Shown here one piece after another: positions 52,011-60,587 of a stretch of DNA of 64,000 nt. This DNA is from UBA1930 sp943368475 (GTDB taxonomy: Bacteria; Bacteroidota; Bacteroidia; Chitinophagales; Chitinophagaceae), in contig CALRLF020000013.1 in the NCBI GenBank assembly GCA_943368475.1, positions 1-64,000 on the forward strand, written 5' to 3'. Position numbers and translations under genes: made by a program. The notes under the pieces were generated by a model that saw nothing but the letters and a program-made list of their open reading frames with translations, was not told where the DNA came from and did not search any database. Position 1 is the stretch's first letter. Every line of letters begins with the position of its first letter.

Positions 52011-53987
52011 TTAATATCCTGTATTTTGATATGCTGCAATTTGTGCAGGGCTTAATGGATTACCATTATTTGTTTGTGAAATAATTTGGGATAATGGAAT
52101 TGGTCTTAACCTATGATAAGGTGCTAAACTGGTTGCATCGGCATTAAACAGTTTACTTCTATCATAAAAAGTTTCCGTTCTAGCTAAATCCTCCCAACGC
52201 AATAGTTCACCACACAATTCTCTTGTTCTTTCATTAAGCATAAAATGAACAAATCTATCAGCAGTACTCGTAACAGTTGCTGGATAAAGTTCACTTGGAG
52301 CATTGGTATTAAACAAAGTTGCTGTTGCCAACATTGCTGTAGAGGTTGAGGTTAAATCGTTATATGGCTGACCATAAAACATCCAGTTGTGTGGATTTTT
52401 AGGTTCACCAGTTTTATAAGCAGCCCTACTACGAATAATGTTTACGTTTACCAGAGCATTGGTATAATCTCCTTTTCTACCATAAGCTTCAGCTAAAATT
52501 AAATAGGTTTCTGCCAAACGTGCAAAAGTTCCATTTCTAATACCTCTGGCTTCATTGGCAGTATTGGTTAATCTTACACCATCCATCCACTTAATCATGT
52601 GAATGTTTTTGTTGTTCGAAAAATCTGAAGTAGGTGTTGCCGTTGGTGCTGTTTTTTTATAACGAGCATACGTGGCATAATACCTAAAGTTGGCAATATT
52701 TGTTGTTAGCAATGCTTGTGCTGGTGTAACTACAATAAACTGTGCTGCTGTGTCTCCCACTCCTATTCTTGGTTTACCTACAACATCAGGAGTTGGTGCA
52801 TTTAAAGCTGTATAAGTTGCTAACCCAGTGTTCGATGCTACATTTCTGTAATAGGTTGTTTGAAATGTTTTAAAGAATCGAGAATCATTGGCCCAATCAA
52901 AAATATCTATGGTATAATTCGTTGGTATCATTCTTCTGAAAGGTCTACTATTAAAAAAGTCTCTAGTCATACCCGGAATACCTGCATCATATTGTATTCC
53001 AAAAAACATATGTACTTGATTATTTAAACCAGCAAGTGCTAAATTTTGGCTGAATTGTGCCGAAAATAAAATTTCATTGCTATTGTTATTTGCATTGATA
53101 CTAGCTAATGAAGTACTTGGTGCTGATCCATCTGTACCAGCTCTTGGTACTTGATGTGTTGCATAAGCACTATTGAATAAATTACCAAAATTGGATTCTA
53201 AAGCATGACCACTGAATTTAACAACTGAATCTGCAAAAACAATTGCACTATCCATATCTGTTGCTTTTTGTCCTCTAACGTCATTAACAGCACTACCCCT
53301 AGTTAAATAAGCTTTAGCTAAAAAATGATAAGTTGCAGCTTTAGATGCTCGGCCAAATTGTGTAGTTTGTCTCCATGGTAAAACAATACCAGCTTCTCTA
53401 AAATCAGTCATAATTTGCTGATACACTTGTGCAACAGTTGCTCTCGGAAATTCGGTGCTCAACTCTTTAGATGCTGTAACTTTTAATGGTACACCTCCAA
53501 ATTGTTGTACAAGGGTTAAATAATAAAATGAGCGTAAAAATTTCAACTCAGCAATTCTTAAATTCTTTTGTGTTTGTGTACCCAAAAGTGTTGAAGCTGT
53601 ATTGCTATAAGCCTGAATATTTTCTATCCCCAAATTGCATCTATGAATTCCTGCATAATAATTAATCCAAAGGTTGTTTAAAAAACCATCATTTCCATTG
53701 GAGTTTAAATTTGAATTATAGGTATTAAAATGTTCATTGTTATATTGATCGCCCAATCTAAATTCATCTAAACCAAAATTCCATAATGCATAAGATTGTT
53801 CACCTTCAAATTTCCATTTTAATGGCCCATAAGCCGACTTTACCAAATCTTCTAATCCTTGATCAGTTTTATAATAATCTTCAGTAAGAACTGTTACTAA
53901 ATCTTCTTTAATAAATTTTTTGCAAGATGTAACAGCAACTGCTACAACTGCTAAAGAACCTATGAGTATTCTGTATATTGTTTTCAT
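52011..53987 (-). CDS. SusD/RagB-family nutrient-binding lipoprotein (pair 3)
   Basis: A 658-residue SusD, longer than average. Lipobox VTSC (Cys about 22) followed by KKFIKEDLVTVLTEDYYKT. Family features: LRIAELKFLRSFYYLTLVQQFGG, RLAETYLILAEAYGRKGDYTNAL and LNERTRELCGELLRWEDLART. It begins 34 bases after its SusC and is ended by a strong terminator, so pair 3 is a separate two-gene unit. Ligand inferred as a pectin fragment from location beside the rhamnose genes. Confidence 0.93.
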   Translation of the reverse strand: MKTIYRILIGSLAVVAVAVTSCKKFIKEDLVTVLTEDYYKTDQGLEDLVKSAYGPLKWKFEGEQSYALWNFGLDEFRLGDQYNNEHFNTYNSNLNSNGNDGFLNNLWINYYAGIHRCNLGIENIQAYSNTASTLLGTQTQKNLRIAELKFLRSFYYLTLVQQFGGVPLKVTASKELSTEFPRATVAQVYQQIMTDFREAGIVLPWRQTTQFGRASKAATYHFLAKAYLTRGSAVNDVRGQKATDMDSAIVFADSVVKFSGHALESNFGNLFNSAYATHQVPRAGTDGSAPSTSLASINANNNSNEILFSAQFSQNLALAGLNNQVHMFFGIQYDAGIPGMTRDFFNSRPFRRMIPTNYTIDIFDWANDSRFFKTFQTTYYRNVASNTGLATYTALNAPTPDVVGKPRIGVGDTAAQFIVVTPAQALLTTNIANFRYYATYARYKKTAPTATPTSDFSNNKNIHMIKWMDGVRLTNTANEARGIRNGTFARLAETYLILAEAYGRKGDYTNALVNVNIIRSRAAYKTGEPKNPHNWMFYGQPYNDLTSTSTAMLATATLFNTNAPSELYPATVTSTADRFVHFMLNERTRELCGELLRWEDLARTETFYDRSKLFNADATSLAPYHRLRPIPLSQIISQTNNGNPLSPAQIAAYQNTGY

Positions 53988-54020
53988 TTTATTACTTTTT
54001 TTGTTTCACAATTAATATCG

Positions 54021-57000
54021 TTATAAACCAAGTCTAACCCCAATTACTACACTTCTGTAACTGTAAGAGTTAGGGCCAGGGTTTCCTGTGGATGATGCAA
54101 AAGATTCAGTGTACTGAATTGTTTCTGGATCATAATCAGAATATTTATGAAACAAGAATGGATTAACCATATTTACATAAACAGCCATACTATTGGCTTT
54201 AATTTTTGTAAGTATTGATTGAGGCATTTTATAAGTTAACATGATATTTCTAACTTTTACAAAACTTCCGTTTCTATAACCAAGTGCTTCCCAATACAAT
54301 GGAATATCTGAAGTACGGGTTGGTTGTTGGTATTCATTAGATGGATTTGTAGGTGTCCAATAATTTGCATAACTCGATTGATATCTTCCAACCATTCCTG
54401 GTCTTGGAACACGATACATACCTCCTTGACGAATAAATACATTAAAACTTAATTCAAAATTTTTATACGAAATATTATTTGTAATACTAGCTGTCCAATC
54501 GGCGTTGTGACTACCTAAAACCATTTTATCACTTGCATTAATTAATGTATCGCCATTAGCATCTAATACCCTGATTTTGCCAGGACGGTAGGCCGTGTTT
54601 GAACCATTGGTTCCTTTTACCCATAAGTAATCTTTTAAATAACCGCCTTTCGCAGTATCGGCATACTGATAAATACTACCACCAGCATAGTTATAATACA
54701 CTTGCAATGGCTGGCCTAAAATCCATAAATTATTTAAATCATTATTTCCTCTTCCATCTATATCAACAATCTTTTCTTTGTTTTTTGAAAACACAAAATC
54801 CGTTGTCCAAGTAAACCCACTTTTAGAAACAATATTGGTTGTACTTAAAGAGATATCGATACCCTTATTGCTGGTTTCTCCTCTATTAACATACATAAAA
54901 GAAACTCCATTGGTTGCAGGAATAGTTAATCGTTGAAGTATATCTTTTGTAGAAGTACTATAATAATCGATGCTACCAGTGATTCTATTTTTTAGAATAC
55001 TAAAATCTAACCCAATATTTCTTGTAGTTGTTTTCTCCCAAGTTAAAGTTGGTGTTCTAAATGTTTGAGGAGCTTGACCAATTGCCGCTGTGCCATTACC
55101 CCAATTGTAATTTACTTGAGATAGTGGTCCATTGGTTAAATATGGATCGATAGAAGCATTACCCACTCGTCCAATTCCTAAACGTAGTTTGGCTGAAGTG
55201 AAAATATTTTGGTGTTTAAAAAACTGCTCATTATCTACTCTCCAAGCTAATGAAGCAGATGGAAAATAAGCACCTTTATTACCTTCAGATAATACAGAAG
55301 AATTATCGTAACGATTACTTACAGTTAATAGGTATTTATTTTTATACCCATACTCTACCCTACCCATATAAGATAAATATTGGGTTGCTGAGTAAGAGCC
55401 TGAACCTGTTACAGTTGCTAATGTATTTTGTTGTAAAGAATACCATTTTTGTTCTTCAAAAATTAAATTATCAGCTGAAAGAGAGATTACGTCATTTTTG
55501 TTTAAACTCTGAACTTCTTGTAATAAAGTAACATTTAGTGAATGATCTTTTTTAATCTTTACATCATACAAAAGCATATTATCATATACCCAAGATGTGC
55601 CATTACTAACAGAATAGTTTGCATTGGCTAAATTACCTTGGCGTACAGATGATTTCGAACCATTAAAACGTCCTTGTTTAGAACTACGATAATCCAATCC
55701 AAATACAGTTTTGTACTTCAATCCTTTTAACAAACTTATTTCGGCAAAAATATTACCTACAATTCTGTTTGCTTTTATTTCATTTAATACGGTAGTTTCA
55801 TCATTCAACCCATTGACAATTTGTTGGTCACCATTTGGGTATAATAAGAAATTACCATTGTCGTCATAAGGTTTTGTAAATGGTAACATGCCCGATGCAT
55901 TGCCATAAATACTTGTTCCAACATTTTGAACACTGTTTGTGTAAGTAATGCTATTACCCAATGTAATAAACTTAGTTGGTTTAAACTCTGCATTATTACC
56001 AAAAGTATATCTTGTAAAGTCCTGCCCTTTTTCAATACCATCTTGTTTAAAATAAGATGCATTAAAGCTAGATTTCACTTTTTCTGAACCAATAGAAACT
56101 GTAATTGCATGAGATTTAGTTATACCTTGACGTAAAGCTGCTCCCTGCCAATCGAATGATTTTACTTTTGAAGGATCGTAAGCATCTACCTCTGTTAATA
56201 CAGGTAATCCAAGATTTGCTAACAATGTTCGCTCTTCTAAAGTTGTTGACCTTTTAACAGCTACATATGTGTTTGTAGCAGCATCAAAAGTGGTAAACTG
56301 ATAAGCATCTTTTATAAATTCCCACATTCTATTAGTACCATTTCCACCACCAAACAATTTAACATCCGCAGCTGCACTTGGGAAGTAATTGTTTGGGCTT
56401 GCTGTAGATTGAGCATAATTATATTGCCTATCTGCATAATATGCTTGTCTCCAACTATCAGCCAATTGTACTGCATTAAAAACAGGCAAATTATTCATGA
56501 TGGTTTCATAAGAAGTGCTGCCACTATAATCAACTCTTATTTTTCCAGATTTGGCTTTTTTAGTTGTAATTTGAATAACACCATTTGCACCTCTAACACC
56601 ATAAATTGCAGTTGATGAAGCATCTTTCAACACATCAATACTTTCAATATCATTAGGACTCATATCATCGATGGTGTACGTAACAGGGATACCGTCAACA
56701 ACATAAAGTGGTCCATTATTAGCACTTAAAGACCTATTACCACGAACTCTAATTGAAGCTCCAGAACCAGGTCTAAAAGAGTTAGGTAGTACTTCGATAC
56801 CAGCAACTTTTCCTTGTAAAGCAGTTGTAATATTTGTTGTAGGAACTGAACGTAATTTGTCGCCTGTGACAGATGCAATTGCCCCTGTAACATCTCCTTT
56901 TTTACGTGAGCCATAACCAACAACCACAACATCTTCTAAAGAAGATGTACTTTGCACTAATCGTATTTCTAGTGAATTTTTACCATTCACTGCAACCTCT

Positions 57001-57272
57001 AATGTTGCGTATCCAATTGCAGTAATAACTAAAGTACTTTTAGCATCGGCCATTATTGTAAATGATCCATCCGCTTTAGAAATTGCATTCCCCTTTTCAG
57101 ATTTAATACTAATGGTTACCCCTTCAATGGGTTTAGTGGTTTCATCGACAATTTTACCAGAGATTTGAATTTTAGATGTTTGGCCTTGAGCCTGAATGGT
57201 GAGTAAGAGAAGTGATGTAGAGCAAAATAGCACAACAAACACATTACACCAATGGTGTAGTTTTTTTTTCAT
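54021..57272 (-). CDS. SusC/RagA-family TonB-linked outer-membrane transporter (pair 3)
   Basis: A 1083-residue SusC with signal peptide (cleaved near TIQAQ, about 29), carboxypeptidase-regulatory-like domain (ISGKIVDETTKPIEGVTISI), a canonical TonB-box region LEDVVVVGYGSRKKGDVTGA, plug motifs QGKVAGIEVLPNS, IRVRGNRSL, LYVVDGIPV and LKDASSTAIYGVRGANGVIQITT, and a C-terminal barrel. A CAGGAT tandem site lies 68 bases upstream. It is placed directly after the rhamnose kinase gene on the same strand. Confidence 0.94.
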   Translation of the reverse strand: MKKKLHHWCNVFVVLFCSTSLLLLTIQAQGQTSKIQISGKIVDETTKPIEGVTISIKSEKGNAISKADGSFTIMADAKSTLVITAIGYATLEVAVNGKNSLEIRLVQSTSSLEDVVVVGYGSRKKGDVTGAIASVTGDKLRSVPTTNITTALQGKVAGIEVLPNSFRPGSGASIRVRGNRSLSANNGPLYVVDGIPVTYTIDDMSPNDIESIDVLKDASSTAIYGVRGANGVIQITTKKAKSGKIRVDYSGSTSYETIMNNLPVFNAVQLADSWRQAYYADRQYNYAQSTASPNNYFPSAAADVKLFGGGNGTNRMWEFIKDAYQFTTFDAATNTYVAVKRSTTLEERTLLANLGLPVLTEVDAYDPSKVKSFDWQGAALRQGITKSHAITVSIGSEKVKSSFNASYFKQDGIEKGQDFTRYTFGNNAEFKPTKFITLGNSITYTNSVQNVGTSIYGNASGMLPFTKPYDDNGNFLLYPNGDQQIVNGLNDETTVLNEIKANRIVGNIFAEISLLKGLKYKTVFGLDYRSSKQGRFNGSKSSVRQGNLANANYSVSNGTSWVYDNMLLYDVKIKKDHSLNVTLLQEVQSLNKNDVISLSADNLIFEEQKWYSLQQNTLATVTGSGSYSATQYLSYMGRVEYGYKNKYLLTVSNRYDNSSVLSEGNKGAYFPSASLAWRVDNEQFFKHQNIFTSAKLRLGIGRVGNASIDPYLTNGPLSQVNYNWGNGTAAIGQAPQTFRTPTLTWEKTTTRNIGLDFSILKNRITGSIDYYSTSTKDILQRLTIPATNGVSFMYVNRGETSNKGIDISLSTTNIVSKSGFTWTTDFVFSKNKEKIVDIDGRGNNDLNNLWILGQPLQVYYNYAGGSIYQYADTAKGGYLKDYLWVKGTNGSNTAYRPGKIRVLDANGDTLINASDKMVLGSHNADWTASITNNISYKNFELSFNVFIRQGGMYRVPRPGMVGRYQSSYANYWTPTNPSNEYQQPTRTSDIPLYWEALGYRNGSFVKVRNIMLTYKMPQSILTKIKANSMAVYVNMVNPFLFHKYSDYDPETIQYTESFASSTGNPGPNSYSYRSVVIGVRLGL

Positions 57273-57339
57273 GATGGCAGTCGTTTTGAGTTTTGTTAAG
57301 AGTTAACAATTAAAATTAAAAACTCATTCAACAAAAACT

Positions 57340-57355
57340 ATCCTGCCCTATCATG
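57340..57355 (-). promoter_or_regulatory. CATGAT-N4-CAGGAT tandem motif upstream of the third SusC
   Basis: On the minus strand the first half site has one mismatch (CATGAT) and the second is exact, 10 bp apart, followed by AGTTTT. It is 68 bases before the SusC ATG, similar to the distances at PL22 and CE12. Confidence 0.55.
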
Positions 57356-57383
57356 CAAATTTGATAAAATGTAAAATATACAA

Positions 57384-58745
57384 TTAATAGGTTTTAGCGT
57401 GAAACTTCAACTCAATCATATCACTAGGAATTGTCTTTACATTCCAATAATTGTGAATAGATAATGCTGCTCCAATAGCTGTAGCCTGAGAAACAGATGC
57501 AGCAAAAACTTCAATTTCAGGGAAAGCAGTTGCTAATAAATTCATGTAAACAGCATTTTTACTAAAACCGCCATCAACAAAAATTCGTTTGATAGAATTG
57601 TTATCCAATACAAGTGAAGTAGATGCTTTTTGCTGCAATACAATATCAGCTATTAATTGATGATAAGCTGCTTCACAAGTATCAAAATCACCTAACGCTC
57701 TATTGCCAAAAGCAGAGGTATTTACACCAACCAACACATTCTCGTAATTTGAAAAATCAAGCCCCTGTAAAATCGATGCATTGAAAACTATTTGCTTATA
57801 AAAATCTTCTGGTAGGTTAAAATGTGCAGCAATTTTTTTTGTTTGTTGCTCATGTTCATAGCCTGCAAATAAACGTGCAGCTTTTACTGGATTACCTTGG
57901 TATTCCATATAACATAAACAATCCTTCTGCAATTCTTCGGTAGTGAGTGTTTCATGATTAAATGGATTTAAACTAATGCACCAAGTACCAGTAGAAATTA
58001 AAACAAAAGGCTCGGAGAATGCACTTAAATAAGGAATTAACGCAGCCGAACTATCGTGTAAGCCACTACCTACTTGTAAAGTTGTATTATTAAAAACAAC
58101 TTCTTTGGCTTGATTAGATGGTTGCAAGGATGGTAATTTTTGAAGAATATTTTCTGCTGCTAACCAACTGTGATAAGTATTTGTTTGAAAATTCCAAAGC
58201 TGTGTGTGGCAGCCAATACTGGTAATATCTGCACAAATATTACCTGTTATAAGGTAACTAATATATTGTGGTAAATGTAAGGAGTAGTTGATTTGATTAA
58301 AAATTTGTGGCTTGTTCCATTTTAGCCAATATAACTGCATAGCTGAATTAAGATTGCCCAAAACAGGCGAAGCAGTTTCTACAGAAATTTTAAGTTCACC
58401 ACCGTAAGTTGTATAAAATTGTTCTTTTAAATTTTCGGGAAAAGGCTTTAGATAATTATATAATGGTGTAACAACTTTTCCTGCTTTATTGATATGCACA
58501 AAGCTTGCCCCATAAGTAGAAAAATTTACTGCTTTGATATCAAATTTATGCTGATTGATTACTTCCGTCAGTGTACTAATTACCCAGCTGGATAAAAGTT
58601 GTACATCATCACAACTATCTCCATCTTCATCAACTATTTCATCAAACTGCTGGGTTTCTTCTAACACTATTTTGTACTGTTCGTCGAACAAAAAAAATTT
58701 TTTATTGGTTTTACCAATATCAAAAATTGCAATTACGGGAGCCAT
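57384..58745 (-). CDS. rhaB: FGGY-family carbohydrate kinase, probable L-rhamnulokinase
   Basis: A 453-residue kinase from the ATG at 58745; a longer reading starts with TTG only. N-terminal FGGY signatures IAIFDIGKTNKKFFLFD bind phosphate, NFSTYGAS follows, the Asp in GSGLHDSSAALIPY is the likely catalytic base, and STGTW and FVDGGFSKNAVY are C-terminal ATP-domain motifs. It would phosphorylate L-rhamnulose to rhamnulose 1-phosphate. The sequence is a Bacteroidota-type kinase not very close to enterobacterial RhaB, so the sugar is inferred from the adjoining isomerase, mutarotase and aldolase genes. Confidence 0.85.
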   Translation of the reverse strand: MAPVIAIFDIGKTNKKFFLFDEQYKIVLEETQQFDEIVDEDGDSCDDVQLLSSWVISTLTEVINQHKFDIKAVNFSTYGASFVHINKAGKVVTPLYNYLKPFPENLKEQFYTTYGGELKISVETASPVLGNLNSAMQLYWLKWNKPQIFNQINYSLHLPQYISYLITGNICADITSIGCHTQLWNFQTNTYHSWLAAENILQKLPSLQPSNQAKEVVFNNTTLQVGSGLHDSSAALIPYLSAFSEPFVLISTGTWCISLNPFNHETLTTEELQKDCLCYMEYQGNPVKAARLFAGYEHEQQTKKIAAHFNLPEDFYKQIVFNASILQGLDFSNYENVLVGVNTSAFGNRALGDFDTCEAAYHQLIADIVLQQKASTSLVLDNNSIKRIFVDGGFSKNAVYMNLLATAFPEIEVFAASVSQATAIGAALSIHNYWNVKTIPSDMIELKFHAKTY

Positions 58746-58781
58746 AATCAATCAAATTTCTTCATCAAAAAAACAAAAAAA

Positions 58782-58808
58782 GGCTTACTATATTTTTTAC
58801 TGTAAGCC
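58782..58808 (-). terminator. Intrinsic terminator after the isomerase gene
   Basis: GGCTTAC (58782-58788) pairs with GTAAGCC (58802-58808); on the minus strand a run of seven T follows. It is 10 bases after the isomerase stop, so the kinase gene may have its own promoter or depend on read-through. Confidence 0.75.
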
Positions 58809-58817
58809 CCTACTTTT

Positions 58818-60092
58818 TTATAATCCAGTTGCCACTGTATTAATGCCTCTATCATTAATCAATTGTTCACGTATTTTATTTTCTCTAAACAATTGTAATG
58901 GCTGTAATGCACCACCACTTTGCATTCTAGCTTCAGCAACCAATGGTCTAACATCTGTTCTGTAAGCAGTTTGCAAAATTTCCTGTGCTTTTGCAACATC
59001 ATTATTTTCTCTTGCAACTTCCAATGCTTTTGTATCTACCAATAAAGCCTGAGCATAAGCAATTTTAATGGCTTCTACACTTTGTAATAAATCTTCTAAA
59101 GGATCTTTAACATTGTGGCTTGCATCAATCATCCAGCCTAAATCTTTTGCATGATTCATGCCCTTTGCATCCATACCTTCTACCAACTCGTTAAAGATTA
59201 AGAAGAGTTGGTAAGGATTAATACTACCTACAGTTAAATCATCATCACCATATTTACTATCATTAAAATGGAAGCCAGCTAATTTTTGTTCATTTAATAA
59301 CAAAGCAACAATTTGTTCAATATTAGCATTTGGCAAATGATGTCCTAAATCTACCAATGTATATGCCTTGTTACCCAATTTACTTGCATATAAGTAAGAT
59401 TGTCCCCAATCTCCCACACTCATCGAATAAAAGTTTGGTTCAAAAGCTTTATACTCTACAAATACTTTCCAATTATCGGGCAAAGCAGCATAAATTTCTT
59501 GTAAACTTTCTAATGTATTGTTGAATGCATTTCTAAAATTCAATTGGCCAGGAAAACTAGAACCATCGGCCAACCAAACAGTTAAAGATTCTGAACCCAA
59601 TTCTACACCATGCTTAATTACTTCAATATTGTGTTCTATGGCTTGTTTACGAACAGCTTTATTTACATGTTGCAAAGAGCCAAACTTGTAGCTATGTGCT
59701 TGTCCTGCCTGATCTTGAAAAGTATTTGAATTAACCGCATCGAATTTTAAATTGTGTTGTGCTGCTAAATCTCTAATAGCCTTTGCATCTGTTGGTATAT
59801 CCCAAGGTATATGCAAAGAAATTGCTCCACTCGACTGATTTAGTTTGTGCAACAAACCAACATCTTCAATTTTTTCTTCTAAACTACGTGGCTCACCAGC
59901 ACCTGCAAAACGCCCAAAACGTGTACCACCAGTACCTAATGCCCAAGATGGAATAGCTATTTGAAATGCTTTCAACTTTTCAAGTACTTCATTGGTATTG
60001 TTGATATCTTGAGCTACAAAATCAAAATTGCGTTTATGTTTTGCAAATAAAGCCTCGTTGTGGCTATTTATTTTTGCACTATTCAAAATCAT
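58818..60092 (-). CDS. rhaI: L-rhamnose isomerase (Pseudomonas stutzeri type)
   Basis: A 424-residue cytoplasmic isomerase converting L-rhamnose to L-rhamnulose. It matches the 430-residue Pseudomonas-type enzyme rather than E. coli RhaA: SLHIPWD, NSNTFQDQ, WLADGSSFPGQ, EYKAFEPNFY, DLGHHLPNANIEQ and GFHFNDSKYGDDDLTVGSI. These carry the Glu, Asp and His that bind two metal ions in the TIM barrel. It follows the mutarotase gene by 23 bases. Members of the group can be promiscuous, so other sugars are possible, but the neighbours argue for rhamnose. Confidence 0.93.
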   Translation of the reverse strand: MILNSAKINSHNEALFAKHKRNFDFVAQDINNTNEVLEKLKAFQIAIPSWALGTGGTRFGRFAGAGEPRSLEEKIEDVGLLHKLNQSSGAISLHIPWDIPTDAKAIRDLAAQHNLKFDAVNSNTFQDQAGQAHSYKFGSLQHVNKAVRKQAIEHNIEVIKHGVELGSESLTVWLADGSSFPGQLNFRNAFNNTLESLQEIYAALPDNWKVFVEYKAFEPNFYSMSVGDWGQSYLYASKLGNKAYTLVDLGHHLPNANIEQIVALLLNEQKLAGFHFNDSKYGDDDLTVGSINPYQLFLIFNELVEGMDAKGMNHAKDLGWMIDASHNVKDPLEDLLQSVEAIKIAYAQALLVDTKALEVARENNDVAKAQEILQTAYRTDVRPLVAEARMQSGGALQPLQLFRENKIREQLINDRGINTVATGL

Positions 60093-60115
60093 ATAAATAA
60101 AATTAAATTAATGAA

Positions 60116-60430
60116 TTATGGTAAATAAAATACTTCGGTTAAAGGTAAACTTACAGGAGAATTATCTGCATTGCTTAGCATAATATCTTTCATGTATGCC
60201 CACCATTTTTGCATGATAGGCTGAGCAGGTAAACTTTCTAATGCAATTGCATCAGCAATTTTTAAAACACCAAATAAGGCGTTGGTTGATTGATCTAAAA
60301 AAATAGAATATTCACTAATGCCGGTTTCTTTTAAAAGGCTTTGCAACTCTGGCCAAATTTCATCATGGCGTTTTTTGTATTCTTCTTCAAACCCTTCATT
60401 CAATTGCATTTTAAATGCCACCCTTTGCAT
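60116..60430 (-). CDS. rhaM: L-rhamnose mutarotase
   Basis: A 104-residue protein, exactly the size of E. coli RhaM, interconverting alpha and beta L-rhamnopyranose. The catalytic His is H22 in YKKRHDEIWPEL and the paired aromatic residues W76-W77 are in MQKWWAYM. PLTEVFYLP closes the dimer as in the family. It starts just 17 bases after a terminator-like hairpin and is followed by the isomerase gene, so these two form a pair. Confidence 0.95.
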   Translation of the reverse strand: MQRVAFKMQLNEGFEEEYKKRHDEIWPELQSLLKETGISEYSIFLDQSTNALFGVLKIADAIALESLPAQPIMQKWWAYMKDIMLSNADNSPVSLPLTEVFYLP

Positions 60431-60446
60431 AATTGTAGTTTTTAAA

Positions 60447-60479
60447 AAAGGTTGATAACCACAAGAGTCATCAACCTTT
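60447..60479 (-). terminator. Hairpin with T run between aldolase and mutarotase genes
   Basis: AAAGGTTGAT and ATCAACCTTT pair around a 13-base loop; on the minus strand T residues follow. It lies 109 bases after the aldolase stop and 17 bases before the mutarotase start. Could be a terminator, or an attenuator that sets the level of the downstream genes. Confidence 0.7.
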
Positions 60480-60587
60480 ACCCTTCATGATAATAGAAAA
60501 AATTAAATAGAAAGAAAAAAAGGAGGTTAACAGATTAAAGAATCATCAACTCTCCCTTTTGCTTGCTTGCTATATGAAAAGTTATAA

